DNA of 7,911 nt from Alphaproteobacteria bacterium (GCA_028822575.1 JAPKDN010000127.1:1-7911), one strand, 5' to 3'; shown: positions 1 to 6,464, numbered from the stretch's first letter. Notes: generated by a model from the letters alone, not told the origin. Made by a program: numbers and translations.

Positions 1-1189
1 CTGGAATTGGGAGGCGCAAGACAACGTCAACCCCTTGCCGGGTTCAAGGCCCGGTTCATTCTTCTGGACGGGGGCTTGTATCTCGACGGAGATTCCCTTG
101 GTCCGGTTTTAACGCCCGTGCCGAGATGGGTTTCCTCCATAATCACGTGAGAGTGCGGACAGAATCTGATATCTGGCTGGCTGCCCGATGGGTGGATGGC
201 AAAACCCTTGGTACTGGGCGAATGGGTCGCGCGGATGATCGACGGCGCGCCTGCAGAGGTGGCCGCTGTCGATACAACCTCCATCAACCTCTTTAAATTA
301 TTGACATCGGCGCTTCGGATGCGGCCCGACCGCAAGGTCATTCTGTCGAACCGAGAGAATTTTCCGATCGACCTTACTAAGGCGCAAGGTCTCGGCGATT
401 GGCTTGATCGGAGGCACACGCTTTGTTTAGTGGCGGAGGATGAATTCCTGGTTACGATCAACGAAGATGCCGCGGTGGTGATGCTGAAGCATACGAACTT
501 CAAGACCGGTCGCGTTCGCGACATGGCGGGGATAACCCAAGCCGCACGCAAAGCGGAGGCGCTGACGTTATGGAGTTTGGCGAATTCCGCCGGTGTTTTT
601 CAGGTGGAGCTTAACAAGGCCGGTGCGGAATATGTGGTCGGCTGTAGCTATAAATACCTGAACGCGGCGCCGCAGGGCGCTTTTCTTTTTGTGGCGGAAA
701 GGCATTAGGTGGACGCCGAACAGCCGTTAACGGGTTGGCTTGGACACGAAATTCCCTTCGCTTTCGATACCAAATACCGACAGGTGGCAAGAATTCGTTT
801 GCTCGTCGGCCGGCGTGTTGTGGTTGGTCGCCTTTGAGACGTCGTTGGAGTTGTTTGAGGATATGGATATGCGACAGCTACGAGTGAGATCCAACGGGCT
901 TTATGATTTGTTTGTGGCCCTGGTTTAGCTGCGGTGCGGGGGAAATGGCTTTGAACTGCCCATCCCTCGCGAGCCGAACCTATAGGAGCCTCTGGCGTGT
1001 GGAAGCCAGGTGTCGTTCTCGCATCCCCAGGGTTGCGCGATCATTCATACTCTGATCCAGCGCGGGGTCGTGGTTGACTGCCGCGATACCGACGTCATGT
1101 GGTTTGACTTCACGCCCTTGTACACCGGTTTCAGCGGTGTTTTTGATGTCGTGGACCATTTAAGGTGCGTAATGGAGTGCCGTGAGTGA
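1..1189 (+). pseudogene. kynU: Kynureninase, decayed; 5' end outside the window
   Basis: Kynureninase is a PLP enzyme that cleaves kynurenine to anthranilate and alanine in tryptophan catabolism. Homology runs the whole length in family order: YLDGDSLGP near 85-110 (family YLDGNSLGP), TSINLFKLL near 280-306, VVMLKHTNFKTGR near 474-512, the WSLANSAG block near 568-594, the PLP-lysine block SYKYLN near 645-662, GWLGHEIPFAF near 733-768, ELFEDMDM near 848-871, and the C-terminal QVSFSHPQG (1007-1033) and FTPLYT (1109-1126). Frame 1 carries stops TGA 148-150 and TAG 706-708. A shift to frame 2 occurs near 790-805. Frame 2 then has TAG 926-928 and TAG 983-985 before the natural end, TGA 1187-1189. 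The lysine is kept, but the WDLAHSAG motif has lost its Asp (now Ser) and its His (now Asn). The start codon lies left of the window. Family identity is very secure and loss of function is nearly certain. Confidence 0.92.
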
Positions 1190-1214
1190 GATGTCGAGGC
1201 GTACGAGATGCGGG

Positions 1215-1249
1215 CATCGGTAACCTGACCGATGTGATCTCGAACGAGA
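1215..1249. promoter_or_regulatory. Two adjacent palindromes upstream of the TRAP binding-protein gene
   Basis: The first is a perfect 7-bp inverted repeat, CATCGGT (1215-1221) and ACCGATG (1228-1234), around a 6-base loop. Immediately after it comes TCTCG-AA-CGAGA (1238-1249), a 5-bp repeat around two bases. They lie just after the kynureninase pseudogene and just before a candidate promoter. They could be operator sites for a regulator of the binding-protein gene, or the first could be a worn terminator hairpin of the dead gene, though no T-run follows it. The symmetry is seen directly; any function is inferred. Confidence 0.4.
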
Positions 1250-1262
1250 CTGAAAAGCAGAA

Positions 1263-1291
1263 TTGTGCGGCGGCCAGATATTCGTTAGTAT
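1263..1291 (+). promoter_or_regulatory. Candidate sigma-70-type promoter for the TRAP binding protein
   Basis: A -35-like TTGTGC (1263-1268) and a -10-like TAGTAT (1286-1291) are separated by exactly 17 bases. This would place the transcript start near 1298, about 55 bases before the start codon. The match to consensus is partial, so this is only a candidate. Confidence 0.35.
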
Positions 1292-1353
1292 CCAACTATG
1301 CATGCCCTGCGCAGCGGCCGTCGTTGTGCGAACGCGTGGATCGGAGGACTACA

Positions 1354-2430
1354 ATGAAGTCAGCAACAATGTTGAAGACCTTGGCCGTTGGCACGTTTGT
1401 CGGCGCCGTGGCCTTCGCCGCCGCAGGCGACGCGATGGCCGCCAAGAAAATTAAATGGAAGATGCAGAGTGCTTGGAGTAGCTCGGTGCCCAATGCCGGC
1501 GAGTCGGGAGTGCGCTTCGTTGATAGCGTGAACACGATGTCCGAAGGCAAGTTCGCTATCAAATTCTTCGACCCGGGTGCGCTTGTACCGGCGCTTGAGA
1601 CCTTTGATGCGGCCTCCAAGGGATCCATCGAGTCGGCTTGGACGACGCCTGGCTACCATGCCGGTCGTTACCCCGGCCTTTCGTTCATGACCACCGTGCC
1701 TTTTGGCCCGGCCTTGACCGAATTCGTGTCCTGGAAGTGGTTTGGTGGCGGAAACGAGATCCGTGACCGGGTCTATGCCAAGCATGACCTGTTTGCCTAT
1801 GACGCCTTTTCGCATGGCGCGGAGACCTCTGGCTGGTTCAAAGAGCCAATCACCGATCTGGCTCAACTCAAGGGCATGAAGATGCGTTTCTTCGGCCTCG
1901 GCGCCAAAGTGATGTCACGGATTGGTGTGTCCACTCAGCTACTAGCCGGTGCCGACATCTACCCGGCCCTGGAGCGTGGCGTGATCGACGCGACCGAGTA
2001 TTCGATGCCGACCAACGACATTAAATACGGTTTCTATCAGATCGCTAAAAACAATTACTTCCCAGGTTGGCATCAGCAGTCCTCAGTTTCTGAATTCTTG
2101 ATGAACAAGACGAAGTATGAAGGGCTGCCCAAGGCATATCAGGAGATGATCAAGAGTGCGACGTACACGCAGGTCATCTACACGCATGCCAAGGCCGACT
2201 CCGAGCAGTTTGGCGCGATGAAGACCATGCAGGAAAAGCATGGTGTGGTAATTCATCGTTGGAAGGACGACCAGTTGGCCGTCTTCGAGAAGGCTTGGCT
2301 TGAGGTTGTTGCCGAGGAATCGGCTAAAGACGCTCTTTTCAAGGAGTTCGCGGATAGCTACTACGCCTTCCGCAACGGCTTCAAGCTCTGGGGCGATGCC
2401 CAGGCTCTGAAGGCGACCTATCTGGACTAA
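1354..2430 (+). CDS. dctP: TRAP transporter solute-binding protein, DctP/TakP-like
   Basis: This 358-residue periplasmic protein captures an organic acid and delivers it to TRAP membrane subunits (DctQ/DctM). The ATG at 1354 is chosen because GGAGG (1343-1347) sits 6 bases upstream and because it begins a clear signal peptide: Lys residues at 2 and 8, a hydrophobic stretch over 10-24, and likely cleavage after the AMA near residue 29. Longer upstream starts would bury this signal. TRAP hallmarks follow: LKGMKMRF at 172-179, whose Arg178 is the expected ligand-carboxylate contact; LERGVIDATE at 206-215; and an aromatic NNYFPGWH block near 233-240, which resembles 2-oxoacid-binding TakP proteins. 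Length is normal for the family. No frame damage is seen. The gene stands alone: a terminator follows within 50 bases and no intact permease genes are in view. The substrate is not certain; 2-oxo acids or related monocarboxylates are the best guess. Confidence 0.93.
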   Translation: MKSATMLKTLAVGTFVGAVAFAAAGDAMAAKKIKWKMQSAWSSSVPNAGESGVRFVDSVNTMSEGKFAIKFFDPGALVPALETFDAASKGSIESAWTTPGYHAGRYPGLSFMTTVPFGPALTEFVSWKWFGGGNEIRDRVYAKHDLFAYDAFSHGAETSGWFKEPITDLAQLKGMKMRFFGLGAKVMSRIGVSTQLLAGADIYPALERGVIDATEYSMPTNDIKYGFYQIAKNNYFPGWHQQSSVSEFLMNKTKYEGLPKAYQEMIKSATYTQVIYTHAKADSEQFGAMKTMQEKHGVVIHRWKDDQLAVFEKAWLEVVAEESAKDALFKEFADSYYAFRNGFKLWGDAQALKATYLD

Positions 2431-2477
2431 TGTCCGACAAGGTTGATTGCTCACTGAGAAGTGAAAATCACGATGGA

Positions 2478-2504
2478 GCCGGGGCCCTTGGGTCCTGGCT
2501 TTTT
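2478..2504 (+). terminator. Intrinsic terminator after the TRAP binding-protein gene
   Basis: Left arm GCCGGGGCC (2478-2486) pairs with GGTCCTGGC (2491-2499), with two G-T wobbles, around the CTTG loop (2487-2490). A run of five T follows at 2500-2504. It lies 47 bases past the stop codon at 2430, so the gene is probably transcribed alone. Confidence 0.75.
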
Positions 2505-2696
2505 CGTGCCTGGGTGCCGGATCGCGTCAGGATCGATGTGTTGGCACTCCGCGCACCGAAGCGCCCGGCGCTAGCGATATGGCCGAACAGCCTATTCGGT
2601 GCAGGGCCAAACCGGGAGGTGAGGTTGTATCGGGTTCGGCTAGCCGATTATTGCCTTGTTATCGAGGACGCCTGCAGCTTTGGTTGAAAGAGGCTC
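2505..2696 (+). other. Convergent intergenic stretch, possible trace of a TRAP small permease (dctQ)
   Basis: This lies between two convergent intact genes and has no credible intact gene. Frame 3 of the plus strand reads DRVRIDVLALRAPKRPALA starting near 2520. This loosely recalls the HVRIDV loop of DctQ-type small TRAP permeases, and DctQ is where one would expect a gene after dctP. The N-terminal helix of DctQ does not fit in the space available, so this would be a deleted remnant. The similarity is short and could be chance. Confidence 0.22.
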
Positions 2697-3269
2697 CTAC
2701 GTCTCCGTCCGACTCGCCCGGATCATGCGCTTCGTACCCTTTTCGCGATCATAAACATGAAAATCGTTTAGCATCCTGCCATAGAGATGCAGGCTCAGCG
2801 TCGCGGGACGGTCATCGGCGACCCCGGTCTGATGAATATGGTCGGGATTGGGGAGGAAGGTCGCGACCGCGCCCGGTGGGAGCAGGACCAGGCCGCCTGG
2901 AGCTAAGCTGATGCCGGCGTCATTATTCGCTCCATCATTGTCGTCGGTCCTTACGAAACCTTGTTCCTCCAACAATCCTTCGACCACGCCAACCACGCCC
3001 CAGGTACCGTGATCATGGATTGGCGTCCATTGCCCCGGCCTCCATACGATAGCGTAGAACGATAGAGTGTTGTCATACGACGCGAAAATGAGATTGCGGG
3101 TGTATTTTCCAGCCTCGCTATGGCGATGGCTGGGTTCGAGGAAATCAACCGCTCGCTTGGTCAGATCACCCACCACCGGGGCCAGCGCGCGGACAATATC
3201 CGCTGGAACTTTGGCCTCTTCGACGATGGTGGCGCAGGTGTCGCGAAAACGTTTGAGAATCAGATTCAT
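2697..3269 (-). CDS. Cysteine dioxygenase-family (thiol dioxygenase) cupin enzyme
   Basis: This 190-residue single-domain cupin is a non-haem iron thiol dioxygenase, the family that oxidises cysteine (or 3-mercaptopropionate) to the sulfinic acid with O2. The iron ligands are visible: His85 and His87 in TPIHDHGTWG (82-91) and His146 in DHIHQ (143-147). The SLHLYG block (159-164) supplies the Ser-His-Tyr triad of cysteine dioxygenases, with Tyr163. YTRN (56-59) places Arg58 where cysteine-preferring enzymes have their carboxylate-binding Arg and 3-mercaptopropionate enzymes usually have Gln. Gly94 replaces the crosslinking Cys of animal enzymes, as is common in bacteria. The start is the ATG at 3269; a TTG five codons upstream (3284) is possible but lies within the likely promoter and leader. 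No strong Shine-Dalgarno is seen, so the mRNA may have a very short leader. The neighbouring MFS gene lies upstream on the same strand, 219 bases away. Whether the substrate is cysteine or another thiol is unproven. Confidence 0.86.
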   Translation of the reverse strand: MNLILKRFRDTCATIVEEAKVPADIVRALAPVVGDLTKRAVDFLEPSHRHSEAGKYTRNLIFASYDNTLSFYAIVWRPGQWTPIHDHGTWGVVGVVEGLLEEQGFVRTDDNDGANNDAGISLAPGGLVLLPPGAVATFLPNPDHIHQTGVADDRPATLSLHLYGRMLNDFHVYDREKGTKRMIRASRTET

Positions 3270-3286
3270 GGTGAAACGGTCCAAAA

Positions 3287-3292
3287 ATTATA
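3287..3292 (-). promoter_or_regulatory. Perfect -10 box for the dioxygenase gene
   Basis: Read on the minus strand this is TATAAT, preceded by TGTG. It lies 17 bases upstream of the ATG at 3269, which would give a leader of only about ten bases. No convincing -35 hexamer lies at 16-18 bases; the upstream DNA is simply AT-rich. A true promoter here is likely but not certain. Confidence 0.42.
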
Positions 3293-3327
3293 CACATGGA
3301 CAATATAGTAAATTTATTCCCCTTTAG

Positions 3328-3361
3328 AAAAAAATAAGAAATATTTGTTCTGTTTTTTTTT
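3328..3361. repeat. AT-rich imperfect inverted repeat (A7 tract facing a T9 tract)
   Basis: An A7 tract (3328-3334) and AGAA (3337-3340) face TTCT (3348-3351) and a T9 tract (3353-3361), with two mismatches between the pairing blocks. It sits in the AT-rich gap (about 3285-3420) between the end of the MFS gene and the promoter of the dioxygenase gene, both read leftwards. It could act as a weak terminator for the MFS transcript or as a curved, AT-rich upstream element. It lacks the GC-rich stem of a classic terminator. Confidence 0.3.
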
Positions 3362-3488
3362 ATTTAAGACCAAAATTTTCATCAACGTCTCGTGCCCATA
3401 CCTATTGGCTTCTATCGATTTCTCATTCCGTTGTGCTGACGATTCGATACATTTTACTGGACAGCACGGAGCATTCACGGCGGACCCA

Positions 3489-4715
3489 TCAGGTCGTCGT
3501 CAGACGCCCGATCGGTTCCTCTCGGATCGGCCAGTGCACGACTGCCGATAACACGCCAAGCCCAACCGCAATCCACCAAACCATGTCGTAGGACCCCGTC
3601 GTGTCGTACATATAGCCACCAAGCCAGCCGCCCAGAAAGCCACCGATCTGATGGCAAAGGAAGACAATGCCGAACAGGGTGCCCATATATTTAGCGCCGT
3701 AAATATCACCGACCAACCCAGACGTGAGCGGTACGGTACTGAGCCAGACGGTCCCCATCAGAACGGCGAATACATAAACGAGGATCTCACTCGGAGGCAA
3801 GAGGACGAAGCCCGTCATGATCACCGCCCGGCCCAGATAAAGTCCGCTCAAGAGGTATTTCTTGGAAAACTTCCCGCCCAAGACACCTGCGGAATAAGAG
3901 CCGACCACATTGGCTAACCCCACCACTGCTAATGCCCAGGCGCCGGTCTGCGCGGTAAAGCCCAAATCCACGACATAGGCCGGTAAATGGATATAGATGT
4001 AAGTCACGTGGAAACCGCAGACGAAGAATCCGATGCATAGAAACCAGAAACTGGGATGCGCAAACGCCTGAGCGATCGCCTCGCCGATGGACTGGCTGGG
4101 TTCGGTGCCCGGGCCGGGGCCAACCGAAGCCTGGGCCATGCGAAACACATATCCCAAGGGTATTACCGCCAGAATGACGACACCAAATACCAAGGCGAGA
4201 TTATTCCATCCGAACGACGCCAGGATCTCATGACCAACGGGGAGGATCAGAAAATGGCCGAGCGACCCCGCAGCCCCAACCACGCCTAAGGCCCAAGACC
4301 GTTGCTCGGGTGGGAACAACTTATTGACAGCACCAAAAATTATTCCTGTGCCGGTTCCGGAGAGACCGACGCCAACCAAAACACCGACGCCAAGATGAAA
4401 CATCTCCGGCGTGCTTGAAAACGCCATCAAAACCGTCCCCGCTGCGAAGAACAATCCGCCGACGACAATCGCCCAAAAAGCCCCGAACCGATCGCCGAAT
4501 GCCGCGGTGAAGGGCTGAGTCACACCCCAAACCAGGTTTTGAATGCCCAACGCCAGTGCGAAAACCTCGCGCCCATAGCCGAACTCCTGAGAGATTGGGC
4601 TTAGAAAAATACTGAAGCTCGAACGGATACCAAAAGTGAGAGCGACGATGATGCCGCCGATGATCAAGGCCAGATAGGCCAACCGCATGTCATAGAGCTG
4701 GGTTTCCTCCACCAT
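3489..4715 (-). CDS. MFS transporter, 12 transmembrane helices (oxalate/formate- or monocarboxylate-type)
   Basis: From the ATG at 4715 this is a 408-residue inner-membrane transporter, the normal size for the major facilitator superfamily. Twelve hydrophobic segments can be counted. The first is LAYLALIIGGIIVALTFGI, about ten residues in, and the last is MVWWIAVGLGVLSAVVHWPI at the C-terminus. The MFS motif A appears in the loop after helix 2 as GDRFGAFW, and a long cytoplasmic loop (MAQASVGPGPGTEPS and after) separates the two six-helix halves. The overall pattern resembles COG2223/OFA-type carboxylate exchangers, but the substrate cannot be read from the sequence. The start is uncertain: the open frame continues upstream to 5090 or 5144, and the nearest AGGAG lies about 22 bases before 4715, farther than ideal. 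ATG 4715 is chosen because it gives a family-length protein. An in-frame ATG nine codons further in is an alternative. Confidence 0.87.
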   Translation of the reverse strand: MVEETQLYDMRLAYLALIIGGIIVALTFGIRSSFSIFLSPISQEFGYGREVFALALGIQNLVWGVTQPFTAAFGDRFGAFWAIVVGGLFFAAGTVLMAFSSTPEMFHLGVGVLVGVGLSGTGTGIIFGAVNKLFPPEQRSWALGVVGAAGSLGHFLILPVGHEILASFGWNNLALVFGVVILAVIPLGYVFRMAQASVGPGPGTEPSQSIGEAIAQAFAHPSFWFLCIGFFVCGFHVTYIYIHLPAYVVDLGFTAQTGAWALAVVGLANVVGSYSAGVLGGKFSKKYLLSGLYLGRAVIMTGFVLLPPSEILVYVFAVLMGTVWLSTVPLTSGLVGDIYGAKYMGTLFGIVFLCHQIGGFLGGWLGGYMYDTTGSYDMVWWIAVGLGVLSAVVHWPIREEPIGRLTTT

Positions 4716-5090
4716 TGGGTGCGGCCCGCTTTCCCGGCTCCTTTCGGTCGACCCAACAAGGGTGTGCACAAGCTCGCGATCGTCATGTCGAGGCGTCGGT
4801 ACGCCCGTCACCGCGACATGCTCCGCCTCCAACCTCAATGACAACTCGCGGCGCCAGATGAAACCCAAGTCCACACTGGACGGGTCGACGAAAGCCAGTT
4901 GTTGGTAATTCCAACTGTTAGTGGTTTCGTCGAAGGCCGCGCCGACGATACGATGGGCCGCGCCACCATCATCCATGGTTCGCCTGGTGAAGCTGTCGGT
5001 CAAGACTGCCGGCGATTCCGATTGTTCCAACGTACCCCAAGAATCGCCAGAGTCCCGTTGGAGATAATAAAATTCAAAGCGCTTATTCAT
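4716..5090 (-). CDS. Unrecognised soluble segment in frame with the MFS gene, no stop of its own
   Basis: From the ATG at 5090 the frame encodes 125 residues that run straight into the MFS protein. A GTG at 5144 would add 18 more. The first ~90 residues look like real protein: MNKRFEFYYLQRDSGDSWG at the start, then MDDGGAAHRIVGAAFDE and NYQQLAFVDP, with charged and aromatic residues in an alternating pattern and no membrane segment. The last ~35 residues, after EAEH, are low in hydrophobic content and look less constrained. I do not recognise the family. It may be a cytosolic N-terminal domain of the transporter, or a separate small gene whose stop codon was lost, creating an accidental fusion. 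No clear ribosome binding site decides the start. Confidence 0.4.
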
Positions 5091-5141
5091 AAACCGGGTC
5101 ACCGAGCTTTCTGGGGCCGCTATCTCTGTTGGTGGGAGCGA

Positions 5142-5170
5142 CACGGTTCAAATCCCCGGCCTCTCCGGCA
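5142..5170 (+). other. tRNA 3'-end-like fragment (T-arm plus acceptor strand)
   Basis: GGTTCAAATCC (5145-5155) matches a T-arm core. It is followed by CCTCTCCG and GCA, close to the CCTCTCC-G-CCA end of a tRNA-Ser. The T-stem pairs poorly (two of five pairs broken), one base appears inserted, and CCA has become GCA. I cannot find the matching GGAGAGG 5' strand, D-arm or anticodon arm upstream in a workable arrangement. It may be a tRNA relic or an old attachment-site duplicate, or chance. Confidence 0.28.
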
Positions 5171-5208
5171 AACTTACCCTGCCATGGGCTCGCCGCTTGA
5201 TCGGTATG

Positions 5209-5225
5209 CCCTAAGCGCATTAGGG
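5209..5225. promoter_or_regulatory. Palindrome in the divergent region between the MFS-side gene and ilvE
   Basis: CCCTAA (5209-5214) and TTAGGG (5220-5225) form a perfect 6-bp inverted repeat around GCGCA. It lies about 87 bases before the ilvE start and about 120 before the minus-strand ATG at 5090. On the minus strand it fills the 17 bases between TTGCGA and a weak CATACC, so it could be an operator lying in a promoter spacer. No T-run follows on either strand, so it is not a terminator. Confidence 0.38.
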
Positions 5226-5311
5226 TCGCAACATCGTTCGGGGAAGCGCGCGGCGCCACACTCCGTGATCGTAAGATATTCTTGCCTATTTCGCACGAAA
5301 GGACCGACACC

Positions 5312-6256
5312 ATGGCAACGCCGAAATACGCTTCGCTTGATGGAGAAATTGTCGCCTGGGCTGACGCGCGGGTTCACATCGCGTCAGCCGGGTTTAAATT
5401 TGGGACCGCAGTCTTCGAGGGCCTGCGTGGCTATTGGAACGCGGCCGACCAGGAGATGTACCTGTTTCGGATGGCGGAGCACATGGACCGGCTGAACTTC
5501 TCCCAGCGCTTCATGCGTTTCGATGAGATCCTGACCGGCGAGTCCGTGACGGAAAAAACTGTCGAGCTTATACAGGCGAACGGTTTCAAGGGGGAGAACC
5601 TGCACATCATGACCACGGCCTATGTCTCCGGCATGGGCGGGCCAGGCGTGTGCGGGCCGATCGGTCTTGCCATCACGGCTCAGGAACGTCCCCGCAGCGA
5701 CCGGGTCGTCGGCGGCGTAACTGCCCAGGTAAGCTCGTGGATGCGAGTACCCGACAATGCAATGCCGATGCGGGTTAAATGCAATGCCAACTACAACAAT
5801 GGCCGCCTGGCAACAGTACAGGCTGTGGCGGACGGGTATGATACCGCCATCTTCCTGAACAGCAGGGGCAAGGTCTCCGAAGGGCCGGGCATGTGCTTCT
5901 TCATGATCCGCGACGGTGTGCCAATCACCCCCTCGGTCACCAACGACATTTTGGAGAGCATCACCCGAGACACCGTTCTGGAATTGATCGAGGAGATCTT
6001 CGGCGTCAAACCAGTGGAACGCGATGTCGATCGGTCTGAGTTGATGGCCGCCGACGAGGCATTTTTCTGCGGTACCGCTTGGGAAGTCACGCCTGTGCTT
6101 GGAATCGACCGGGTGGACATTGGTAAAGGTGCTATCGGGCCGATGACTAAACGTCTGCAAGACGCCTTCTTCGCGGTTTCCGACGGGACTAGTGGCACCC
6201 ATTCCGACTGGCGCATGCCGGTTTACGGTAAGGCGGTGGCCAAGGCGGCGGAGTAA
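5312..6256 (+). CDS. ilvE: Branched-chain amino acid aminotransferase (class IV, PLP)
   Basis: This 314-residue cytoplasmic PLP enzyme exchanges amino groups between leucine, isoleucine or valine and 2-oxoglutarate, the last step of their synthesis and the first of their breakdown. The ATG at 5312 has AAGGA (5299-5303) 8 bases upstream; an in-frame ATG 30 bases earlier lacks this. Family landmarks run in order: FEGLRG (35-40), SSWMRVPDNAMPMR (141-154), the PLP Schiff-base lysine Lys156 in VKCNANYNNGR, SEGPGMCFF (189-197) with Glu190 expected at the pyridine nitrogen, SITRD (216-220) and GTAWEVTPV (254-262). SEGPGMCFF replaces the SEGAGENLF of E. coli IlvE, a variant I associate with alphaproteobacterial and related members. 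Length is normal and no damage is seen. It is transcribed away from the MFS-side gene and is followed after 89 bases by tRNA-Leu. Confidence 0.95.
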   Translation: MATPKYASLDGEIVAWADARVHIASAGFKFGTAVFEGLRGYWNAADQEMYLFRMAEHMDRLNFSQRFMRFDEILTGESVTEKTVELIQANGFKGENLHIMTTAYVSGMGGPGVCGPIGLAITAQERPRSDRVVGGVTAQVSSWMRVPDNAMPMRVKCNANYNNGRLATVQAVADGYDTAIFLNSRGKVSEGPGMCFFMIRDGVPITPSVTNDILESITRDTVLELIEEIFGVKPVERDVDRSELMAADEAFFCGTAWEVTPVLGIDRVDIGKGAIGPMTKRLQDAFFAVSDGTSGTHSDWRMPVYGKAVAKAAE

Positions 6257-6317
6257 CCACTCCGGCTTAGGCGGTTGACTGAATAGCCTGGACGGAGGAC
6301 AAACGGGGGAAGAAAAC

Positions 6318-6342
6318 CAATGGGCGAGTATTGAACCCATTG
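6318..6342. repeat. Short inverted repeat just before tRNA-Leu
   Basis: CAATGGG (6318-6324) and CCCATTG (6336-6342) are perfect 7-bp arms around 11 bases, ending three bases before the tRNA. No T-run follows. It may be a hairpin in the tRNA precursor or the end of the ilvE transcript. Confidence 0.3.
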
Positions 6343-6345
6343 CAT

Positions 6346-6432
6346 GCGGACGTGGTGGAATAGGTAGACACAGCAGACTTAAAATCTGCTTCGCGTAAGC
6401 GAGTGCGGGTTCAAGTCCCGCCGTCCGCACCA
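6346..6432 (+). tRNA. trnL(uaa): tRNA-Leu (anticodon UAA)
   Basis: This is an 87-base class II tRNA. The acceptor strands GCGGACG (6346-6352) and CGTCCGC (6422-6428) pair fully, followed by A73 and an encoded CCA (6430-6432). The anticodon stem GCAGA (6373-6377) pairs with TCTGC (6385-6389) around loop CTTAAAA, giving anticodon TAA at 6380-6382. The long variable arm reads TTCGCGTAAGCGAG, and the T-arm GCGGGTTCAAGTCCCGC pairs fully. Six T residues follow directly (6433-6438) and may end the transcript. The gene appears fully functional. Confidence 0.97.
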
Positions 6433-6464
6433 TTTTTTGTGAATTCCTCCCCGGCGAAAAAGAA

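Noticed and set aside
27..551. A 174-codon minus-strand open frame at the left end
   Set aside because: It lies antisense to the kynureninase relic and resembles no protein family.
1186..1353. An N-terminal extension of the TRAP binding protein from 1186
   Set aside because: It would bury the signal peptide. GGAGG at 1343-1347 and the ATG at 1354 fit much better.
1360..1866. A 168-codon minus-strand open frame
   Set aside because: It is a shadow inside the TRAP binding-protein gene, with no family resemblance and no start signals.
3475..3488. CACGG repeated around the end of the MFS gene as a terminator stem
   Set aside because: The two copies are direct, not inverted, so they cannot form a hairpin, and no T-run follows.
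4899..5495. A 198-codon plus-strand open frame containing RHGSNPRPLR
   Set aside because: It spans the antisense of the MFS-side coding segment, the intergenic region and the start of ilvE in another frame. The RHGSNPRPLR piece is typical of translated tRNA-like DNA.
5142..6432. tRNA-like ends at 5142-5170 and 6405-6432 as the two attachment sites of an integrated element carrying ilvE
   Set aside because: Shared bases are only those common to all tRNAs, no integrase or mobile gene lies between, and ilvE is a core gene.
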